Assembly (NCBI GenBank): GCA_964556675.1
Contig: CAZKYN010000159.1
Span: forward strand, 1-8,189
Direction: 5' to 3'
Source: JBDKTK01 sp964556675
GTDB lineage: Bacteria > Desulfobacterota > Syntrophia > Syntrophales > UBA4778
Length of the DNA stretch: 8,189 nucleotides
Under the pieces are notes generated by a model that saw nothing but the letters and a program-made list of their open reading frames with translations, was not told the origin of the DNA and did no database searches. Positions 5,992-8,189 of this stretch are shown here, piece after piece. Both the position numbers and the translations under genes were made by a program. Within the stretch, counting starts at the first letter, position 1; every line of letters starts with the position of its first letter.

Positions 5992-7181
5992 TACCGATTT
6001 ACCTGGACAACAATGCAACGACGGCGATCGCCCCGGAAGTCCTCGCGGCGATGCAGCCCTACCTGGGCGAACTTTACGGCAACCCTTCCAGCATGCACAC
6101 CTTCGGCGGCCGGCTGCACAGGACAATCGAGGAGGCCCGGGAGAAGGTCGCCGCGCTTATCGGGGCGGAGCCTTCCGAGATTATTTTCACGAGCTGCGGC
6201 ACGGAGAGCGACAACACGGCGATCATGAGCGCCCTGGAATCCTTTCCCAATAAGCGCCACGTGATCACGACCAGGGTGGAGCACCCGGCGGTCCTGAATT
6301 TCTGCAAATACCTCCAGAGGAAAGGTTATCGCGTGACCTTCGTCCCCGTGGACAAGGCCGGCGACCTGGACCTGAAGACCCTTTACGCCTCGGTGGACGA
6401 AGACACGGCGATAGTCTCGGTCATGTACGCGAACAACGAGACGGGGGTGATCTTCCCGGTAGAGGAAATCGCCCAATTCGTGAAAAAGCGCGGCGTCCTG
6501 TTCCACACCGACGCAGTGCAGGTGATCGGCAAGGTCCCCGTGGATATGAAAGAACTCGCGGCCGACATGCTTTCCATGTCCGGCCACAAGCTGCACGCGC
6601 CCAAGGGCATAGGCGTCCTTTACGTGCGCAAGGGGACGCGCTTCTGCCCCTACCTGATCGGCGGGCACCAGGAGCACGGACGGCGGGCCGGCACGGAAAA
6701 CCTTGCATCCATAATAGGGCTGGGCAGGGCGGCCGAACTTGCCGGGCAAAACATCGGCGAGGAAAGGAGATACGTGAACGGCCTGCGCGACAGGCTGGAG
6801 CAGGGTCTGCTCCGGAGCTGCCCCGATACGCGCGTCAACGGCAATACCGAAACCCGGCTCCCCAACACGACCAACATCAGCTTTGAGTGGATCGAGGGCG
6901 AGGCGATTCTGCTGAGATTGAATGAGTACGGCATCTGCGCTTCTTCCGGCTCGGCATGCAGCTCGGGTTCTCTCGAACCCAGCCACGTATTGCGGGCGAT
7001 GGGCATCCCGTTCACGGCGATCCACGGCTCGATCAGGTTCTCGCTCAGCAGGTACAACACCGCGGCGGAAATCGACAAAGTGCTGGAGATAATGCCGGGG
7101 ATAGTCCAACAGCTGCGGCATATTTCCCCGTTCCGGCGCGAGAGCATCTGCGAAGTCGTGCCGCACGCTGAGACGACCTGA
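5988..7181 (+). CDS. nifS: Cysteine desulfurase NifS
   Basis: A PLP-dependent class V aminotransferase-fold enzyme that removes sulfur from cysteine to form alanine and an enzyme persulfide, which is passed to NifU. The 397 residues fit group I NifS/IscS. Landmarks are YLDNNATT (5-12), GTESDN for the cofactor phosphate (71-76), His99 (VEHPAV), SGHKLHAPKG with the PLP lysine Lys201, RAGTEN (233-238) and the persulfide cysteine Cys324 in SSGSACSSGSLEPSHVL. The start is the ATGA overlapping the nifU stop. The upstream sequence is only a weak GGTGG run, so translation is probably coupled to nifU. A longer frame reaching back to 5895 would lie inside nifU and adds residues unlike the family. SACSSGSLEPSHV favours the NifS branch over IscS, and the pairing with NifU agrees. 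Confidence 0.96.
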   Translation: MIPIYLDNNATTAIAPEVLAAMQPYLGELYGNPSSMHTFGGRLHRTIEEAREKVAALIGAEPSEIIFTSCGTESDNTAIMSALESFPNKRHVITTRVEHPAVLNFCKYLQRKGYRVTFVPVDKAGDLDLKTLYASVDEDTAIVSVMYANNETGVIFPVEEIAQFVKKRGVLFHTDAVQVIGKVPVDMKELAADMLSMSGHKLHAPKGIGVLYVRKGTRFCPYLIGGHQEHGRRAGTENLASIIGLGRAAELAGQNIGEERRYVNGLRDRLEQGLLRSCPDTRVNGNTETRLPNTTNISFEWIEGEAILLRLNEYGICASSGSACSSGSLEPSHVLRAMGIPFTAIHGSIRFSLSRYNTAAEIDKVLEIMPGIVQQLRHISPFRRESICEVVPHAETT

Positions 7182-7216
7182 TCAAAATAATTTTGCTCTC
7201 TATCGCATTTCCCCGG

Positions 7217-7222
7217 AAGGAG
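7217..7222 (+). promoter_or_regulatory. Ribosome binding site of the TolC-like gene
   Basis: AAGGAG at 7217-7222 lies 7 nt before the ATG at 7230 and fixes the start of a reading frame that has no stop inside the window. The 48-nt gap from nifS has an AT-rich start and no terminator-like stem. Confidence 0.7.
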
Positions 7223-7229
7223 AAAGGCC

Positions 7230-8189
7230 ATGCTGGGCAGGACCATATGCGCGTTTGTCTTCCTGGCCGTTTTTCTCGGCCATGCCGCCCCGGCGGCCGG
7301 GCAGGAATTCCAACTACAGGACCTCCAGTTGGAAGATCTCATAGACGAGGCGCTGCTCAACAACCCGGAGATCCAGGCCTCCCAGGCGCGCCTCGACGCT
7401 GCCCGCTACCGCGTACCGCAGGCGAAGAGCCTTCCCGACCCGATGGTGATGTTCGGTTACCAGAACGACGGCTTTTCGAAGTTCACGTACAATACATCTG
7501 ACGATTCCCAGTTCATGGTGTCCGCATCCCAGGCATTCCCTTTCTACGGCAAGCGCTCTCTGAAGGAAAAGGCGGCCCGGCTGGATTCGGAAAGCCTGGA
7601 GTCAGCGCACCGCAATCTCCTGCTCAAGACCGAATCGCGGGTGAAAGAACTCTACTTCGACCTGTTCCTTGGCTATAAAAGTCTCGAACTGCTGACCCAG
7701 AGGAGCGAACTGCTCAACCGGATAGAATCCATTGCCCTGTCCCGCTACGGTTCGGGCGCGGGTACCCAGCAGGAAGTCCTGATGGCGCAGTCGGAGAAGT
7801 ACATTTTCCTCGAACGCGAGGAGATGCAAAGGCAGAAAATCAGCGCGCTCCAGGCGGCGCTGGCCTCTGTCCTGGGGCGCGGCGCGGGCGCGCTGCAGGG
7901 AAGACCCGCCGAGCCCCGGCCCCAGGCTCTGGACATGGACCTGGAAACCGCAATCAGGACAGCCTCGGAGAAGTCGCCGGAGATCCAATCCCGGGACCGG
8001 ATGATCGAGTCGGGCCGGACCAGGGTGCAGATGGCCCGCAAGGAGTACTATCCGGACTTCACGATCAATGCCACGATCTTTCCGCGGGGCAATGATTTCG
8101 ACAATATGTGGAGCCTGACCGGCACGTTCAACGTCCCCCTCTATTTCCGGACGAAGCAGGATATGGGGGTGAAGGAGGCCGACGCGGCG
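7230..8189 (+). CDS. TolC/CusC-like outer-membrane efflux protein, 3'-truncated
   Basis: An open frame of 320 codons runs from this ATG to the window end without a stop. Residues 1-24 form a signal peptide (hydrophobic 6-22, Ala-rich cut site near PAAG|Q), with no lipobox cysteine in the right place. The rest is an outer-membrane efflux (OEP) fold. The first repeat begins at EALLNNPEIQASQARL (40-55), with SLPDPMV (67-73), the FPFYGKR strand segment (103-109) and helix-rich 110-215 including YGSGAGTQQEVLMAQ (173-187). The second repeat begins at TAIRTASEKSPEIQS (240-254), with YYPDFTI (273-279) and FNVPLYFR (300-307). The LPDP, FPFYGK and GTQQEVL features are typical of the metal-efflux (CusC/CzcC) branch. 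Full proteins have about 410-450 residues, so roughly 100 or more lie downstream. An adaptor and an RND pump would be expected next. Confidence 0.88.
   Translation, partial: MLGRTICAFVFLAVFLGHAAPAAGQEFQLQDLQLEDLIDEALLNNPEIQASQARLDAARYRVPQAKSLPDPMVMFGYQNDGFSKFTYNTSDDSQFMVSASQAFPFYGKRSLKEKAARLDSESLESAHRNLLLKTESRVKELYFDLFLGYKSLELLTQRSELLNRIESIALSRYGSGAGTQQEVLMAQSEKYIFLEREEMQRQKISALQAALASVLGRGAGALQGRPAEPRPQALDMDLETAIRTASEKSPEIQSRDRMIESGRTRVQMARKEYYPDFTINATIFPRGNDFDNMWSLTGTFNVPLYFRTKQDMGVKEADAA

Noticed and set aside
5038..6126. - strand open frame (362 codons) across the YtkA-like gene and nifU
   Set aside because: Antisense to two well-supported genes and spans their junction. Composition is that of a shadow frame, with no motifs.
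5643..7166. Long - strand open frame (507 codons) opposite nifU/nifS
   Set aside because: It lies fully antisense to two proteins with every catalytic residue in place. Its translation is rich in Arg, His, Val and Asp as expected from the complement of GC-rich codons, and no family is recognisable.
7193..7501. + strand open frame of 102 codons after nifS
   Set aside because: It is in a different frame from the TolC-like protein, lacks a ribosome binding site at its ATG and has no family features. The frame from 7230 has a good site, a signal peptide and OEP motifs.
1..8189. CRISPR array, tRNA, rRNA or insertion sequence
   Set aside because: No regularly spaced direct repeats, no tRNA-like cloverleaf, no rRNA sequence and no transposase seen. 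Coding sequence fills nearly the whole window.

Overview
The window reads as a single-direction block of GC-rich bacterial DNA. Eight protein-coding genes lie on the + strand, the first and last cut by the window edges, and I find no credible gene on the - strand. The TolC-type outer-membrane protein, the MetX-MetW pair and the exported YtkA-like protein point to a Gram-negative. A three-domain NifU with NifS and no nitrogenase genes is a housekeeping arrangement known from delta- and epsilonproteobacteria and some other anaerobes. My best guess is a Desulfobacterota/deltaproteobacterium or Nitrospirota-like organism; this is inference, with no marker gene to settle it.

Layout. 1-720 is the 3' part of cysK (cysteine synthase). 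721-876 is intergenic and holds an imperfect inverted repeat (734-805) plus a small hairpin just upstream of metX. 877-2611 is metX (homoserine O-acyltransferase) overlapping metW. 2631-3371 is cysE (serine O-acetyltransferase). 3438-4670 is a standalone YcaO-family ATP-dependent enzyme. 4760-5146 is a small exported YtkA-like protein with a MxxMxxMxxM motif. 5155-7181 is nifU-nifS, the Fe-S cluster scaffold and cysteine desulfurase, overlapping by 4 nt. 7230-8189 is the first 320 codons of a TolC/CusC-like outer-membrane efflux protein that runs off the window.

How the genes fit together. CysE makes O-acetylserine and CysK turns it with sulfide into cysteine. MetX activates homoserine for the methionine branch. 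NifS takes sulfur from cysteine and NifU builds Fe-S clusters with it. Most of the window is therefore assimilation and mobilisation of sulfur. The least explained member is the YcaO protein, placed between cysE and the nifUS pair without a TfuA partner, precursor peptide or azoline-type C-terminus. It is a candidate for ATP-dependent thioamide or related backbone chemistry on an unknown substrate. The YtkA-like protein and the TolC-like protein belong to a second theme, probably envelope metal (copper-type) export, and they bracket nifUS.

The + strand gaps are short (-11, 19, 66, 89, 8, -4 and 48 nt after metX). No convincing intrinsic terminator was seen, so metX to the TolC-like gene could be one transcript or a few overlapping ones.
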